Source of the DNA: DATAQC01 sp038232455
Lineage (GTDB): Bacteria; Actinomycetota; Acidimicrobiia; Acidimicrobiales; AC-14
DNA: 10,222 bases
Assembly: GCA_038232455.1 (NCBI GenBank)
Contig: JBBSHU010000101.1
Location: 1-10,222, forward strand
Direction of reading: 5' to 3'
The position numbers and the translations under genes are program-made. The stretch's first letter is position 1, and each line of letters begins with the position of its first letter. Under the pieces are notes generated by a model that saw only the letters and a list, made by a program, of their open reading frames with translations, was not told the DNA's origin and ran no database searches. Positions 1-7,107 of the stretch are shown in pieces.

Positions 1-303
1 ACGGGGGCGGGCGACGCTATGGCCGCGGGGTTGCACTTCGGCCTGCTCCACGGGTCGTCGTTGCGCGAATGTGCCGACCTTTCATTTCTGTTGGCGACAA
101 TGGTGTCAGATCACATCGGTGCTCGGGATGGGCAGCCCGCGCTGAACCAGTTGAGGCTCGGGTGGCGGGCGTACTTCCCGGGGGTGGCCGAACCCCAATG
201 TCTGGAGGAGTCTTCGTTCAATCCGCCCGGATCCTCAGGTGACGGCGCAGGCGTCGTCGCTGCAGCCGAGGCCCTCACCACCGGTAGTGACAAGAGGATG
301 TGA
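1..303 (+). CDS. PfkB-family carbohydrate kinase, C-terminal part (5' end outside window)
   Basis: The window opens inside this gene: the first codons read TGAGDAMAAG, the second PfkB signature. In this family the GAGD aspartate is the catalytic base that activates the sugar hydroxyl for transfer of phosphate from ATP. The following residues (GLLHGSSLRECADLSFLLAT, then GARDGQPAL) match the usual C-terminal helices of ribokinase-like enzymes. About 100 codons are visible, ending in TGA. Family members normally stop soon after the GAR-x-G-x-P segment, so the last 40 or so residues are an extra low-complexity tail. That tail reads through the 3' end of the convergent DsbA gene, a 69-bp antisense overlap. 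The sugar substrate cannot be told from this fragment. The assignment is firm for the fold; whether the tail is real or follows a lost stop codon is uncertain. Confidence 0.82.
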   Translation, partial: TGAGDAMAAGLHFGLLHGSSLRECADLSFLLATMVSDHIGARDGQPALNQLRLGWRAYFPGVAEPQCLEESSFNPPGSSGDGAGVVAAAEALTTGSDKRM

Positions 304-933
304 TCCGGCCCAGGCCTCTTCGAGCACGCCCAGGAGAACTTCGGGTGGTTGGGCCCCGGATACGCCGTAGGTGGCGTCGACCACGAAAAAGGGAACACCG
401 GTGATGCCCAGGGCGGCGGCCCGGCGTTCGTCGTTGCGGACGTCGGCGGCGTAGGCGTCGCCCTCCAGCACGGATCGGACCTCGTCGGCGTCGAGGCCGA
501 CCTCCACGGCCAGGCTTTCCAGTACCTCGGGGTCGCCGATGGCTGCACCCGCGGTGAAGGTGGCGACCAGCAGTCGCTCCTTCATGGTGTCCTGCACGCC
601 GCGCTCGAGGGCCAGGTGCAGGAGGCGGTGGGCGGCGAAGGTGTTCCCCGGACGGGCCCGGTCGAAGCGCAGGTCGAGGCCGTCATCGGCACCGGCGGCG
701 ACCATGCGGTCGATCATGGCCTGGGCTTCAGCCACGTTCATCCGGTACTTGGCGGCCAGGCGGTCGGCGTAGGCGCCGCTGCGGACGGCGGGTGCCGACG
801 GGTCGAGCTCGAACGCCCGCCACACCACCTCGACCTCGTCGCGATGGGCGAACCGCGAGAGGGCACCTTCGAACCGGCGCTTGCCCACGTAGCACCACGG
901 GCACACGACATCCGACCAGATTTCGACCTTCAT
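235..933 (-). CDS. DsbA-family oxidoreductase, FrnE type
   Basis: A 232-residue thioredoxin-fold protein starting MKVEIWSDVVCPWC. The CPWC redox motif is at residues 11-14, the long helical insertion typical of DsbA/FrnE proteins lies at about 50-165, and the cis-proline loop GVPFF is near residue 180. FrnE-like proteins are cytoplasmic dithiol-disulfide oxidoreductases or isomerases; no signal peptide is present here. The length fits the family (about 210-240). A cysteine-containing tail, LGCSDDACAVT, ends the protein, as is common in this group. I chose the ATG at 933 because the family usually begins directly with MKVEIWSD. An in-frame ATG at 966 would add 11 residues and has no better ribosome binding site. 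The gene lies 67 bp downstream of the small acidic protein on the same strand and converges on the PfkB gene. Confidence 0.93.
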   Translation of the reverse strand: MKVEIWSDVVCPWCYVGKRRFEGALSRFAHRDEVEVVWRAFELDPSAPAVRSGAYADRLAAKYRMNVAEAQAMIDRMVAAGADDGLDLRFDRARPGNTFAAHRLLHLALERGVQDTMKERLLVATFTAGAAIGDPEVLESLAVEVGLDADEVRSVLEGDAYAADVRNDERRAAALGITGVPFFVVDATYGVSGAQPPEVLLGVLEEAWAGSHPLVTTGGEGLGCSDDACAVT

Positions 934-1000
934 GGCTGCAACAACACCGCCGGGGTTCTTCGTCATCCCGTGGTGCTCTGACAATCCCCTCGCCGACCGG

Positions 1001-1408
1001 TCAACCGTCGTCGGGTCGTATACGGGCCCGTTCGAGCACCTCCGCATCGACGCCCGTTTCGATCCAACCCCGATAGCCGATCCGGTGGCGACGGCCATAG
1101 TTGAAGGCGTCGGCCACGAAGGCGTCCTCCAGGAGCCGGATGTTCTCCTCACTGCCGGGGGTCTGCGCCGACAGTTCGGTGACCAGTTCCTGGCCGCCGC
1201 TGTCGCCGTGGACCATGTCGGCCGTGGCCAGAGCTTCACCGGCGCGGTCGGGGTGGGGGAGGGTGTCGGGAGCCGCTCGATGAGCCTCGATGGCGGCCAG
1301 GTAGGCCAGCACGGCCTCGTCGGCCGAAGGAGCGGAGTCAGTCTGCGCTTCTTCGCTCCGGGCGTTCTGGTCGTTGTCCTTCGCCGCTCCGCTTCGGTGC
1401 TCGATCAT
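1001..1408 (-). CDS. Small acidic protein of unknown function
   Basis: A 135-residue protein. The first 85 residues are hydrophilic, rich in Ala, Asp and Glu and probably disordered. Residues about 88-130 form a more conserved-looking module (ENIRLLEDAFVADAFNYGRR, then IGYRGWIETGVDAEVLERARI). From memory this resembles the C-terminal module of small uncharacterised actinobacterial proteins with a pattern like YGERxGISYxxWRxxGVxxxVLxxAGI, sometimes described as histone-like or nucleoid-related; I cannot confirm that here. The ATG at 1408 is the nearest start giving a sensible N-terminus. It lacks a strong ribosome binding site, so the start is uncertain. The gene is divergent from the FAD oxidoreductase across a 102-bp gap and may be co-transcribed with the DsbA gene. 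The same reading frame stays open for another 1.5 kb antisense to the oxidoreductase, which I regard as a GC artefact. Confidence 0.68.
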   Translation of the reverse strand: MIEHRSGAAKDNDQNARSEEAQTDSAPSADEAVLAYLAAIEAHRAAPDTLPHPDRAGEALATADMVHGDSGGQELVTELSAQTPGSEENIRLLEDAFVADAFNYGRRHRIGYRGWIETGVDAEVLERARIRPDDG

Positions 1409-1510
1409 GGCCTGTGCGTACCCGCCGAAGGCCACGGCTATGCCGACCTCGCCCGCGCCTGCCCGTGGGCAACGGCCTCCGCCGCCGGTCCGGCGTGACA
1501 GTGTGAGCCG

Positions 1511-3064
1511 GTGCAGGGCGACCTGGCCACTCTGACGGGCCGGCGGTGGGACTGCGTCGTGGTGGGAGGGGGCCACAACGGGCTGGCCGCGGCCGCCTAC
1601 CTTGCCGGCGGTGGCCTGTCGGTGGTCGTGCTCGAACGCCGGGCGGTCCTCGGCGGGGCCTGCACCCTGGAACGGCCCTTTGCCGACGAGGGTTACGTGG
1701 TCAGTCCCTGCGCCTATCTGGTGGGCCTGCTCGACCCGCTGATCATCGACGAGCTGGGTCTGCGACGCCGCGGCTACCGGGTCCACGTCGTCGAACCCCA
1801 CCTGTGGTGCCCGTTCACCGACGGAACCTCGCTCACCTTGTGGGGTGACGATGCCCGTACGGCCGACTCCGTCGCCGCCCTGTCGGCCCGCGACGTGGAC
1901 GGCTACCTGGCCTACGCCGCCCTCTTCGCCCGCATCCGCCGTGCCCTCCGGGGCCCGCCCCGCGATCTGTGGTTCGGGGACGCGCCCGACCGCGCCGAGG
2001 TCGAGGAGCGGCTCGGCCACGACCCCGAGGCGGTGGAGGCGCTGTTCGAGGCCTCGATCGCCGACGTGGTCGAGCGCCACGTGGGCGACGAGCGGTTGCG
2101 TACCGCCCTGCACGGCCAGGGGATCATCGGCACCTACGCCGGACCGCGCGATCCCGGCACGGCCCTGGTTCACGCCATGCACGCCATGGGGACCATCGAG
2201 GGCCGCGGTGGGGCGTGGGGCTACGTCGAAGGAGGGATGGGCCGGATCTCCGTCGCTCTGGCCGACGCCGCCCGCGCTGCCGGCGCCGTGGTGGTGACCG
2301 GCGCCGAAGTGGTCGCCATCCTGCCCGGACGGGGAGTGCGCCTGGACGGCGGCGAGCTGGTGCGGGCGAGGGCGGTCGTGTCCAACGCCGACCCCAAGCG
2401 GACGCTCGCCCTGTGTGACGACGGTGTCCCCGACGACTACCGCCGCCGGATCGAGCAGTGGCGCACCGAGAGCCCGGTGGTCAAGGTCAACTGCGGTCTG
2501 ACCCGGCTGCCCCGCTTCAGCGCCGCAGGGCGGCGCGAGCAGCCGCACCGGGCCATGGTGACGATCAGCACCGGGGTCGACGCCACCCAGCGGGCCTACG
2601 AGGAAAGCCGCCGGGGCCGGCCTTCTCCGGAATGGTGCGAGCTGTACTTCCACAGCGCCTACGACCCGAGCGTGGCCCCCGTCGGCCGCCACACGATGAG
2701 CGTGTTCGCCCAGTACGCCCCCGCCGACCTGGCCAACGGCGACTGGGACAGCCGCCGTGACGAGATCGGCGACCGGGTCCTGGCCGCGGTGGCCCGCTTC
2801 GCCCCCGACGTGGTCGCGTGTGTCGAGTATCGCCAGGTCCTCGGTCCGCCCGACGTCGAGGCCCGGATCGGTCTGACCGGTGGTCACATCTTCCAGGGGG
2901 AGTGCCTTCCCGACCAGATGTGGGATCAGCGGCTGTCGCCGCGCACGCCGATGGCCGGGGTCTATCTCTGTGGTGCGGCCACCCACCCTGGCGGTGGAGT
3001 GAGCGCCATCAACGGCCGCAACGCGGCCAGGACAGTGCTGGCCGACCTGCGCACGACGGACTGA
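1511..3064 (+). CDS. FAD/NAD(P)-dependent oxidoreductase, PYROXD2/phytoene-desaturase-like
   Basis: A 517-residue flavoprotein of the amine-oxidase/phytoene-desaturase superfamily, closest in architecture to PYROXD2-like proteins. The N-terminal Rossmann dinucleotide-binding motif GGGHNG is at residues 19-24, preceded by hydrophobic beta strand DCVVV. The acidic residue closing the ADP-binding unit is Glu42 (VVLERR), and LGGAC follows at 47-51. Near the C-terminus the second FAD motif reads VYLCGAATHPGGGVSAINGR, typical of this group. The substrate is unknown; the family includes carotenoid desaturases, but no carotenoid genes are adjacent. The GTG start is the one that keeps a short leader before the Rossmann strand; no clear Shine-Dalgarno precedes it. 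The gene appears intact and monocistronic, with the TfoX-like gene 40 bp downstream behind its own promoter-like box. Confidence 0.92.
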   Translation: MQGDLATLTGRRWDCVVVGGGHNGLAAAAYLAGGGLSVVVLERRAVLGGACTLERPFADEGYVVSPCAYLVGLLDPLIIDELGLRRRGYRVHVVEPHLWCPFTDGTSLTLWGDDARTADSVAALSARDVDGYLAYAALFARIRRALRGPPRDLWFGDAPDRAEVEERLGHDPEAVEALFEASIADVVERHVGDERLRTALHGQGIIGTYAGPRDPGTALVHAMHAMGTIEGRGGAWGYVEGGMGRISVALADAARAAGAVVVTGAEVVAILPGRGVRLDGGELVRARAVVSNADPKRTLALCDDGVPDDYRRRIEQWRTESPVVKVNCGLTRLPRFSAAGRREQPHRAMVTISTGVDATQRAYEESRRGRPSPEWCELYFHSAYDPSVAPVGRHTMSVFAQYAPADLANGDWDSRRDEIGDRVLAAVARFAPDVVACVEYRQVLGPPDVEARIGLTGGHIFQGECLPDQMWDQRLSPRTPMAGVYLCGAATHPGGGVSAINGRNAARTVLADLRTTD

Positions 3065-3092
3065 GCGGCGATCCCGGCTTCGAGGCTCTCGC

Positions 3093-3098
3093 TACGAT
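3093..3098 (+). promoter_or_regulatory. -10 box TACGAT for the TfoX-domain gene (leaderless transcript likely)
   Basis: TACGAT fits the TANNNT actinobacterial -10 consensus and ends 6 nt before the GTG start. That spacing would put transcription initiation at or next to the start codon, as expected for a leaderless mRNA, and no Shine-Dalgarno is present. No convincing -35 box is visible. Confidence 0.5.
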
Positions 3099-3104
3099 TC
3101 AGCC

Positions 3105-3440
3105 GTGGCCTACGACGAGGGTCTCGCCGACCGCATACGCGAGCTGTTGCCGGGCGACGTCGAGGTCAGTGAGAAGAAGATGTTCGGCGGCCTGGCGTTT
3201 CTCGTCGGCGGCAACATGGCGGTGGCGGCAAGCGGTCAGGGCGGCGTGATGGTGCGGGTGGACCCGGCGACCTCAGACGGCCTGGTCGAGACGACGAAGG
3301 CCCGCTTGATGGAGATGCGCGGACGACCGATGCAGGGATGGCTGCGGGTCGACACGGAAGACGTTCGCACCAACCGCCAGCTGGCGAAGTGGGTGAACCT
3401 GGGTACGACCTACGCCCGCTCGCTGCCCCTGAAGCGGTAG
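3105..3440 (+). CDS. TfoX/Sxy N-terminal-domain protein
   Basis: A 111-residue stand-alone TfoX N-terminal domain. The signature KKMFGGLAFLVGG at residues 24-36 is followed by GNMAVAAS, the strand pair of this fold, then the helix containing LMEMRGRPMQGWLRV. In Haemophilus and E. coli the full-length TfoX/Sxy is a competence regulator. Short actinobacterial proteins with only the N-terminal domain are common and their role is unknown, so no competence function should be assumed. Start choice rests on the -10 box 6 nt upstream and on the typical N-terminus AYDEGLADRIRELL. It converges on the YjbR-family gene, with only 25 bp between stop codons and no obvious terminator. Confidence 0.9.
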   Translation: MAYDEGLADRIRELLPGDVEVSEKKMFGGLAFLVGGNMAVAASGQGGVMVRVDPATSDGLVETTKARLMEMRGRPMQGWLRVDTEDVRTNRQLAKWVNLGTTYARSLPLKR

Positions 3441-3465
3441 GCGGGCGCCGACGCCGGCCTGGGCC

Positions 3466-3879
3466 TCAGCGGCGACGGGGTGCTTTCCGATTGACGTACT
3501 CGTTGGCGAGGGTGGGCGGGGCACACGCCAACCAGCCGTCGATGATCGCTTCCCGCAGTACTCGCTTGGGCACGGCCTTCAGCTGGATAAGAACGGCCGG
3601 GTACCCGTCGAAGTGGGCGATGGTAAAGAAGCCTTTCGGTGGCGCGCCGAGCAGGGCCTCCTTCTCGCCGAGGTCTTCCACGCGCACGGCGAGAATCGGT
3701 TCATCCGGCGGCGTGGCATCGCCGAACCGTCGAATGTCGGCCTTGCTGAACGGCCGCTCCCACGCGAAGGCCTTGCCGGCAACCGACCACGTCCGATGGC
3801 CATGGCGCTCACCTTCGGCGACCTGGGGCAGGTCCAGGGCCATCCGAGCGGCCTCGTCGACGCTTGCCATGTCCGGCAC
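3466..3879 (-). CDS. MmcQ/YjbR family DNA-binding-like protein
   Basis: A 137-residue protein with the features of the actinobacterial YjbR/MmcQ group: an N-terminal helix and LDLPQVAEGERHGHRTW, then VAGKAFAWERPFSKADIRR, then PILAVRVEDLGEKEALL, FFTIAHFDGYPAVLIQL and the C-terminal WLACAPPTLANEY. The fold has a CyaY-like beta-sheet, and members are annotated as DNA-binding-like without a defined target. The GTG at 3879 is chosen over the ATG at 3870 because AGGAGG sits 8 nt upstream of the GTG. The gene is 55 bp downstream of the membrane-protein stop on the same strand, so it may be the last gene of the PadR cluster. It also has its own good ribosome binding site. Confidence 0.88.
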   Translation of the reverse strand: MPDMASVDEAARMALDLPQVAEGERHGHRTWSVAGKAFAWERPFSKADIRRFGDATPPDEPILAVRVEDLGEKEALLGAPPKGFFTIAHFDGYPAVLIQLKAVPKRVLREAIIDGWLACAPPTLANEYVNRKAPRRR

Positions 3880-3887
3880 CGTACTGC

Positions 3888-3893
3888 CCTCCT
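3888..3893 (-). promoter_or_regulatory. Ribosome binding site AGGAGG deciding the YjbR-family start
   Basis: Read on the minus strand, AGGAGG lies 8 nt before the GTG at 3879 and 17 nt before the in-frame ATG at 3870. The spacing favours the GTG. It is one of the few strong Shine-Dalgarno sequences in the window. Confidence 0.7.
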
Positions 3894-3934
3894 CCGGGGG
3901 TGCTCCGGCGTGCGAGCTCTGGCCCGAGCGACGG

Positions 3935-4552
3935 TCAGGCGGGTGAGGTGCCAACTGCACGCGTGCGCCGATGGTCGACGACCGCGACGATTCCCAGTAG
4001 CAGACCTGTGGCGGCGAGGGTCAGGCTCGTCGCAAATGCGATCACGATCAGCCAGTAGGCGTTGTCGCCCAGGTCGATCGCCGTTGGCCACGGGATGGCC
4101 ATGGCCACGAATGTGAGTACCGCGAGTGCGGGTCCGGCGAGGAGAATCTTCCACCACGACCCTCCTGCCGAGTCGTCGGCGCGTACGGGTCGCGTCGCCT
4201 GCCACGACCAGACGGCGATGGCACCGGTGAGGAGGGCGACGACGAGGAACACGGGCATCGCCGGTCCCGTGCCGAGCATGAGTGCAAGCACTGCGGCGCT
4301 TCCGGCGACGACGGCGGACACGACGGTCAGCAGGTGAGAGGACGGGCGTTTCATATGAGCCTCCAGGCGTTGCGTTGGGACAGAGACGGCCAGATCGCGG
4401 AATGTGCGTGCCCATACCCGCGCCGGTCGTTCGTCCTCGATCTGTTTGGCGAACAGAAGGACGAGGTCGGCGCCGAAGTCGTGCCGGAACGACGGCGGGT
4501 AGAGCCTGGTCATGTGCCGGTACAGCGAGACGTGAGCGGCGCTGGCGGTCAT
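3935..4552 (-). CDS. Four-helix membrane protein coupled to PadR repressor
   Basis: A 205-residue protein. Residues 1-67 form a cytoplasmic module (HMTRLYPPSFRHDFGADLVL with a following helix) that resembles the prefix domain found on some permeases encoded next to PadR regulators. Four hydrophobic segments follow at about 73-95, 98-117, 134-155 and 165-192, then a basic tail DHRRTRAV. It has no ATPase partner in the window and no transporter signature, so a transport role is only a guess. Its ATG overlaps the PadR stop as ATGA, indicating translational coupling and co-expression. PadR proteins commonly repress an adjacent membrane-protein gene, so this is the likely regulated target. Confidence 0.82.
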   Translation of the reverse strand: MTASAAHVSLYRHMTRLYPPSFRHDFGADLVLLFAKQIEDERPARVWARTFRDLAVSVPTQRLEAHMKRPSSHLLTVVSAVVAGSAAVLALMLGTGPAMPVFLVVALLTGAIAVWSWQATRPVRADDSAGGSWWKILLAGPALAVLTFVAMAIPWPTAIDLGDNAYWLIVIAFATSLTLAATGLLLGIVAVVDHRRTRAVGTSPA

Positions 4553-4902
4553 AGCCCGGCGCTTCCGAGACGGGGCTGAAATTGGCTCAGTCGGCGGACG
4601 AGGGTGCGGAGCCGGGCGAGCTCGTTCCGCGCAACCGTCTCGCCGTCGGCAGTGAGCTGGTAGTAACGACGACGCTCGTTGTCCTCTCGCGCCACCCAGT
4701 CGGTGGTTTCGGTGATGAGCCCGTCGGCGAGGAGTCGGTTCAGGGTTCCATAGAGCGTCCCCGGTCCCATCCGCACGGCGCCGGCGCTGAGCTCTTCGAC
4801 CCGGCGCATCAGCGCGTAGCCGTGATTCTCGCCATCGAGCAGGGCGAGGACCAGATGGAGCGACGCTGCCGGCAGGGGCTTGGGTGACTTGGAGCGAGGC
4901 AT
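4549..4902 (-). CDS. PadR-family transcriptional regulator
   Basis: A 117-residue PadR winged-helix repressor. Residues 10-66 carry the family core: SLHLVLALLDGENHGYALMR, then GAVRMGPGTLYGTLNRL at 42-57 (recognition helix region), GLITET and the wing with NERRRYYQLTADGETV. A single C-terminal dimerisation helix (LARLRTLVRRLSQF) marks it as the short PadR-s2 type. The product likely represses its own operon, with the effector unknown. The start codon coincides with the predicted transcription start, so the transcript is probably leaderless, and the first bases of the gene are part of a palindrome that could be the operator. The stop overlaps the start of the membrane-protein gene. Confidence 0.95.
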   Translation of the reverse strand: MPRSKSPKPLPAASLHLVLALLDGENHGYALMRRVEELSAGAVRMGPGTLYGTLNRLLADGLITETTDWVAREDNERRRYYQLTADGETVARNELARLRTLVRRLSQFQPRLGSAGL

Positions 4903-4937
4903 ACTCGAAGTATGATGTATCGAAACTTGATAGTCAA
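4900..4937 (-). promoter_or_regulatory. PadR operon promoter with overlapping palindromic operator candidates
   Basis: Read on the minus strand, -35 TTGACT (4937-4932) and -10 CATACT (4914-4909) are separated by exactly 17 nt. The -10 ends 6 nt before the ATG at 4902, so the mRNA would be leaderless. A perfect 15-bp palindrome CATACTTCGAGTATG (4900-4914) spans the -10 box and start codon. A second imperfectly spaced inverted repeat, TATC-7-GATA (4918-4932), fills the spacer. Binding at either would block RNA polymerase. Assignment as PadR operators is inference; the known PadR sites I recall are AT-rich inverted repeats of this general kind. Confidence 0.7.
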
Positions 4938-4959
4938 GGGGTCCGGGCCAGACCTCGGA

Positions 4960-5302
4960 TCACCGACCGGCCGGTACAAAGACTGTGCCGGTGGCACCGA
5001 TTGCTCTGCGTTGGCCCCGATCGTCGACGTCCAGGACCTTGGCGACGGCCTGGTGCTCGAGCCATTCGCGCGTGTACCGCGCGTCGACGCCGCCTTGGCT
5101 GCCACTTGGGTCGGGTTCAGTCCGGCTTCCCCACGCAGCGCCTCAGATAGGCCGAGCTCGCGGCCCAGGAAGGTGATCATCAGTTCGAGCGTGCCGAGGG
5201 CGGCTTCAAGATCGACTCGACGAAGGCTTCCAACTGCCCGTCGAGCGTCGCTGCGCTCTCGGAGGTGGTATGGTCGTCCTCCAGTTCGTGTGGGCGTTTC
5301 AC
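4960..5302 (-). pseudogene. SAM-dependent methyltransferase, frameshifted N-terminal remnant
   Basis: Three minus-strand frames together rebuild the N-terminal winged-helix region typical of class I SAM methyltransferases of the 'YxREWLExQA' type. Frame one gives TLDGQLEAFVESIL. After a shift near 5205-5213, frame two gives AALGTLELMITFLGRELGL, then SEALRGEAGLNPTQVAAKA. After a second shift near 5088-5094, frame three gives GVDARYTREWLEHQAVAKVL and DVDD, ending at a TGA shortly afterwards. Both junctions are repaired by adding a single base. The SAM-binding Rossmann domain that should follow is absent, so even with the frames repaired the gene is only about a third of normal size. The original start may be the GTG at 5302. 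The 3' end abuts the PadR promoter region. Confidence 0.75.
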
Positions 5303-5452
5303 TTCACAGGCGCCAGATCGGACCCGGCCTCGCCAGTCGGCGCCAGCGATCCGCGAGATGTCCCAGAAGACCGTGGCTTCAGGCTTGTCAGAACACCACG
5401 GGCCGGTGCACCGCACATCGGACCACCGTCCGGCATCACCGACTCGCTGGCG
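5303..5452. other. Gap between methyltransferase remnant and reductase gene, no feature recognised
   Basis: About 150 bp without a gene I can support. The minus-strand frame leading into the methyltransferase remnant stays open here, but its translation (for example CSDKPEATVFWDISRIAGAD) matches no family I recognise. It may be further decayed coding sequence. I see no terminator, promoter or repeat. Confidence 0.4.
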
Positions 5453-6073
5453 TTAGGGAGCCATCGAGCCGGTCGGCCGCTTCGAGCGGACTCGCTGGTA
5501 GCGGCAGATCTGTACGCCGGTGCTCGATGTCGTCGACGACAGCAGCTCGAAGGTCCGTGCCGCACCGTCATCCGGGAAGATGCCCTTGCCCCCGCCGAGC
5601 AGGATCGGCTCGATCATGAGGTTGATCTCGTCGACGAGGTCGGCGGCGACCAGCGTCCGCACGAGCTGGGCGCTTCCCATGACGTTGATGTCTCGGCCGG
5701 GTCGCTCTCGGAGCGCGGTCACGGCCTTGACCACGTCGGCTGCGAGGATGAGCGTCGTCGGTTCCCACGTCAGGTCCGACTCGGACAGCGTGCTGGACAC
5801 GACGTACTTTTCGACGCTGTTGATCCAGTCGGCGAAAGGATCACCGGCCCGGTCGGGCCACGCGCCCGCCATCATCTGCCAGGTGCGCCGGCCGTAGAGC
5901 AGGGCATCGGCCCGTTCGGCGATCTCTCCGATCGCCGGACCCATCACCTCGCCGTCGAAGAACGGCATCGACCAGCCGCCGTGCTGGAACCCGCCGTCGG
6001 TGTCCTCGTCGGCGCCGCCCGGTGCCTGCACGACGCCGTCGAGACTCATGAATTCGCTGATGACGATTCGCAT
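5453..6073 (-). CDS. Dihydrofolate reductase / RibD C-terminal-like family protein
   Basis: A 206-residue intact protein of the DHFR-fold 'RibD C-terminal' family. It begins MRIVISEFMSLDGVVQAPGG, the usual N-terminal strand of these proteins, followed by LLYGRRTWQMMAGAWP (the YGRxTYxxM motif), KYVVSSTL, INVMGSAQLVRTLV (the glycine-rich NADPH-binding turn) and EINLMIEPILLGGGKGIF. Members are NAD(P)H-dependent reductases of mostly unknown substrate and are distinct from the folate enzyme FolA. The start at 6073 is supported by GAGGTG just upstream and by the family N-terminus. It is the only intact gene between decayed genes on both sides, which may mean it is still under selection or recently acquired. 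Nothing in the sequence links it to riboflavin synthesis. Confidence 0.9.
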   Translation of the reverse strand: MRIVISEFMSLDGVVQAPGGADEDTDGGFQHGGWSMPFFDGEVMGPAIGEIAERADALLYGRRTWQMMAGAWPDRAGDPFADWINSVEKYVVSSTLSESDLTWEPTTLILAADVVKAVTALRERPGRDINVMGSAQLVRTLVAADLVDEINLMIEPILLGGGKGIFPDDGAARTFELLSSTTSSTGVQICRYQRVRSKRPTGSMAP

Positions 6074-6128
6074 GCACCTCTGACGATGCCACAGCTCGAA
6101 TCTCATCGTGCTCGGGGGTGCGTGTCGC

Positions 6129-7067
6129 GTGACTACCCGGACCAGCTTCCAGGTGACGTGGCTGATGGGCGACCGGGGGATCCCCAAGACGTGGCGGCAC
6201 ATGAACGGCTACTCCAGCCACCTACCTGTGGGTCAACGCCGACGGCGAGCGGTTCTGGGTCAAGTACCACTTCAAGACCGACCAGGGTATCGACTACCTC
6301 ACCCAGGAGGACGGCGACCGCTTGGCCGGCGAGGACGGTGACTACCACCGTCGCGACCTGTTCGGGGCCATCGAGCGGGGCGTGTACCCCAGCTGGACGC
6401 TCAAGGTTCAGATCATGCCCTTCGAGGAGGCCAGGACCTACCGGTTCAACCCCTTCCAAGGTGTGGCCCCACGGGACTACCCGCTGCACGAGGTCGGCCG
6501 GCTGACGCTGAACCGCAACCCCACCGACTTCCATACCGAGATCGAGCTAGCCGCGTTCGAGCCGAACAACCTGGTGCCGGGCATCGGCGTCAGCCCCGAC
6601 AAGATGCTGTTGGCCCGGGTCTTCTCCTACTCCGACGCTCACCGCGCTCGGATGGGCGTGAACTACAGGCAGATCCCCGTGAACTCGCCGAGGGTGCCCG
6701 TACACAGCTACGCAAGGACGGGGCCATGCGGGTCCAGAAGGTATCGGGCCCCGTGTACGCGCCGAACTCCAAGGACGGTCCGGCGGCCGATCCGGAGCGG
6801 TACCCATATGTGGAGAAGTGGGAGGCCGACGGCGAGTTCGTCCACGCCGCCCACACCCTTCGTACCGACGACGACGACTGGAGCCAGCCCGGCACACTGG
6901 TGCGGGAGGTCATGAACGACGACCAGCGCAACCGGCTCGTGTCCAACGTCGTCGGGCACCTCAGCAAGGGCGTGTCCGCGCCCGTGCTGGAGCGTGCGTT
7001 CGACTACTGGCGCAACATCGACGAGGCGCTCGGCGACCGCATCGCCAACGGAGTCACCGGCCCGTGA
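6129..7067 (+). pseudogene. Heme catalase, 5'-truncated and frameshifted remnant
   Basis: The reading frames piece together the C-terminal two-thirds of a monofunctional heme catalase, from QVTWLMGDRGIPKTWRHMNG (about 6150) to the end. The N-terminal part with the catalytic His and Asn is missing. The heme-ligand tyrosine region is present (ARVFSYSDAHRARMGVNY), as are EVGRLTLNRNPTDF and AFEPNNLVPGIG. Indels visible: at 6222 the expected SHTYLW motif is broken, as if two bases were lost; at about 6457 and 6475 a +1/-1 pair turns the conserved FKVWPHGDY into FQGVAPRDY; near 6713 a one-base loss splits VHSY from KDGAMRVQKVSGPVYAPNS. The last frame runs to a normal catalase C-terminus and TGA. 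With the active site deleted and four indels, this cannot make a working catalase. Confidence 0.9.
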
Positions 7068-7107
7068 GCGCGGTTCAGACGTAGCCGGGGCGACCGCAGT
7101 GATCTAG

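Noticed and set aside
1409..2986. Very long open frame on the minus strand opposite the FAD oxidoreductase
   Set aside because: Its translation is low-complexity (Gly, Val, His, Asp-rich) with no family resemblance. It lies antisense to a well-supported gene in the frame that high-GC codon bias keeps free of stops. Only the last 135 codons, beyond the oxidoreductase, look like a protein.
3105..3440. Competence regulator role for the TfoX-domain gene
   Set aside because: Only the N-terminal domain is present. Short actinobacterial versions have no shown link to competence, and no competence genes are nearby.
3579..4415. Arg-rich open frames overlapping the YjbR and membrane-protein genes
   Set aside because: These are alternative frames of well-supported genes, with arginine-rich compositions typical of high-GC shadow frames.
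5270..6505. Long plus-strand open frame across the DHFR-like gene
   Set aside because: It is antisense to an intact recognisable gene and only picks up a piece of the catalase remnant (KVWPH) at its end by frame coincidence.
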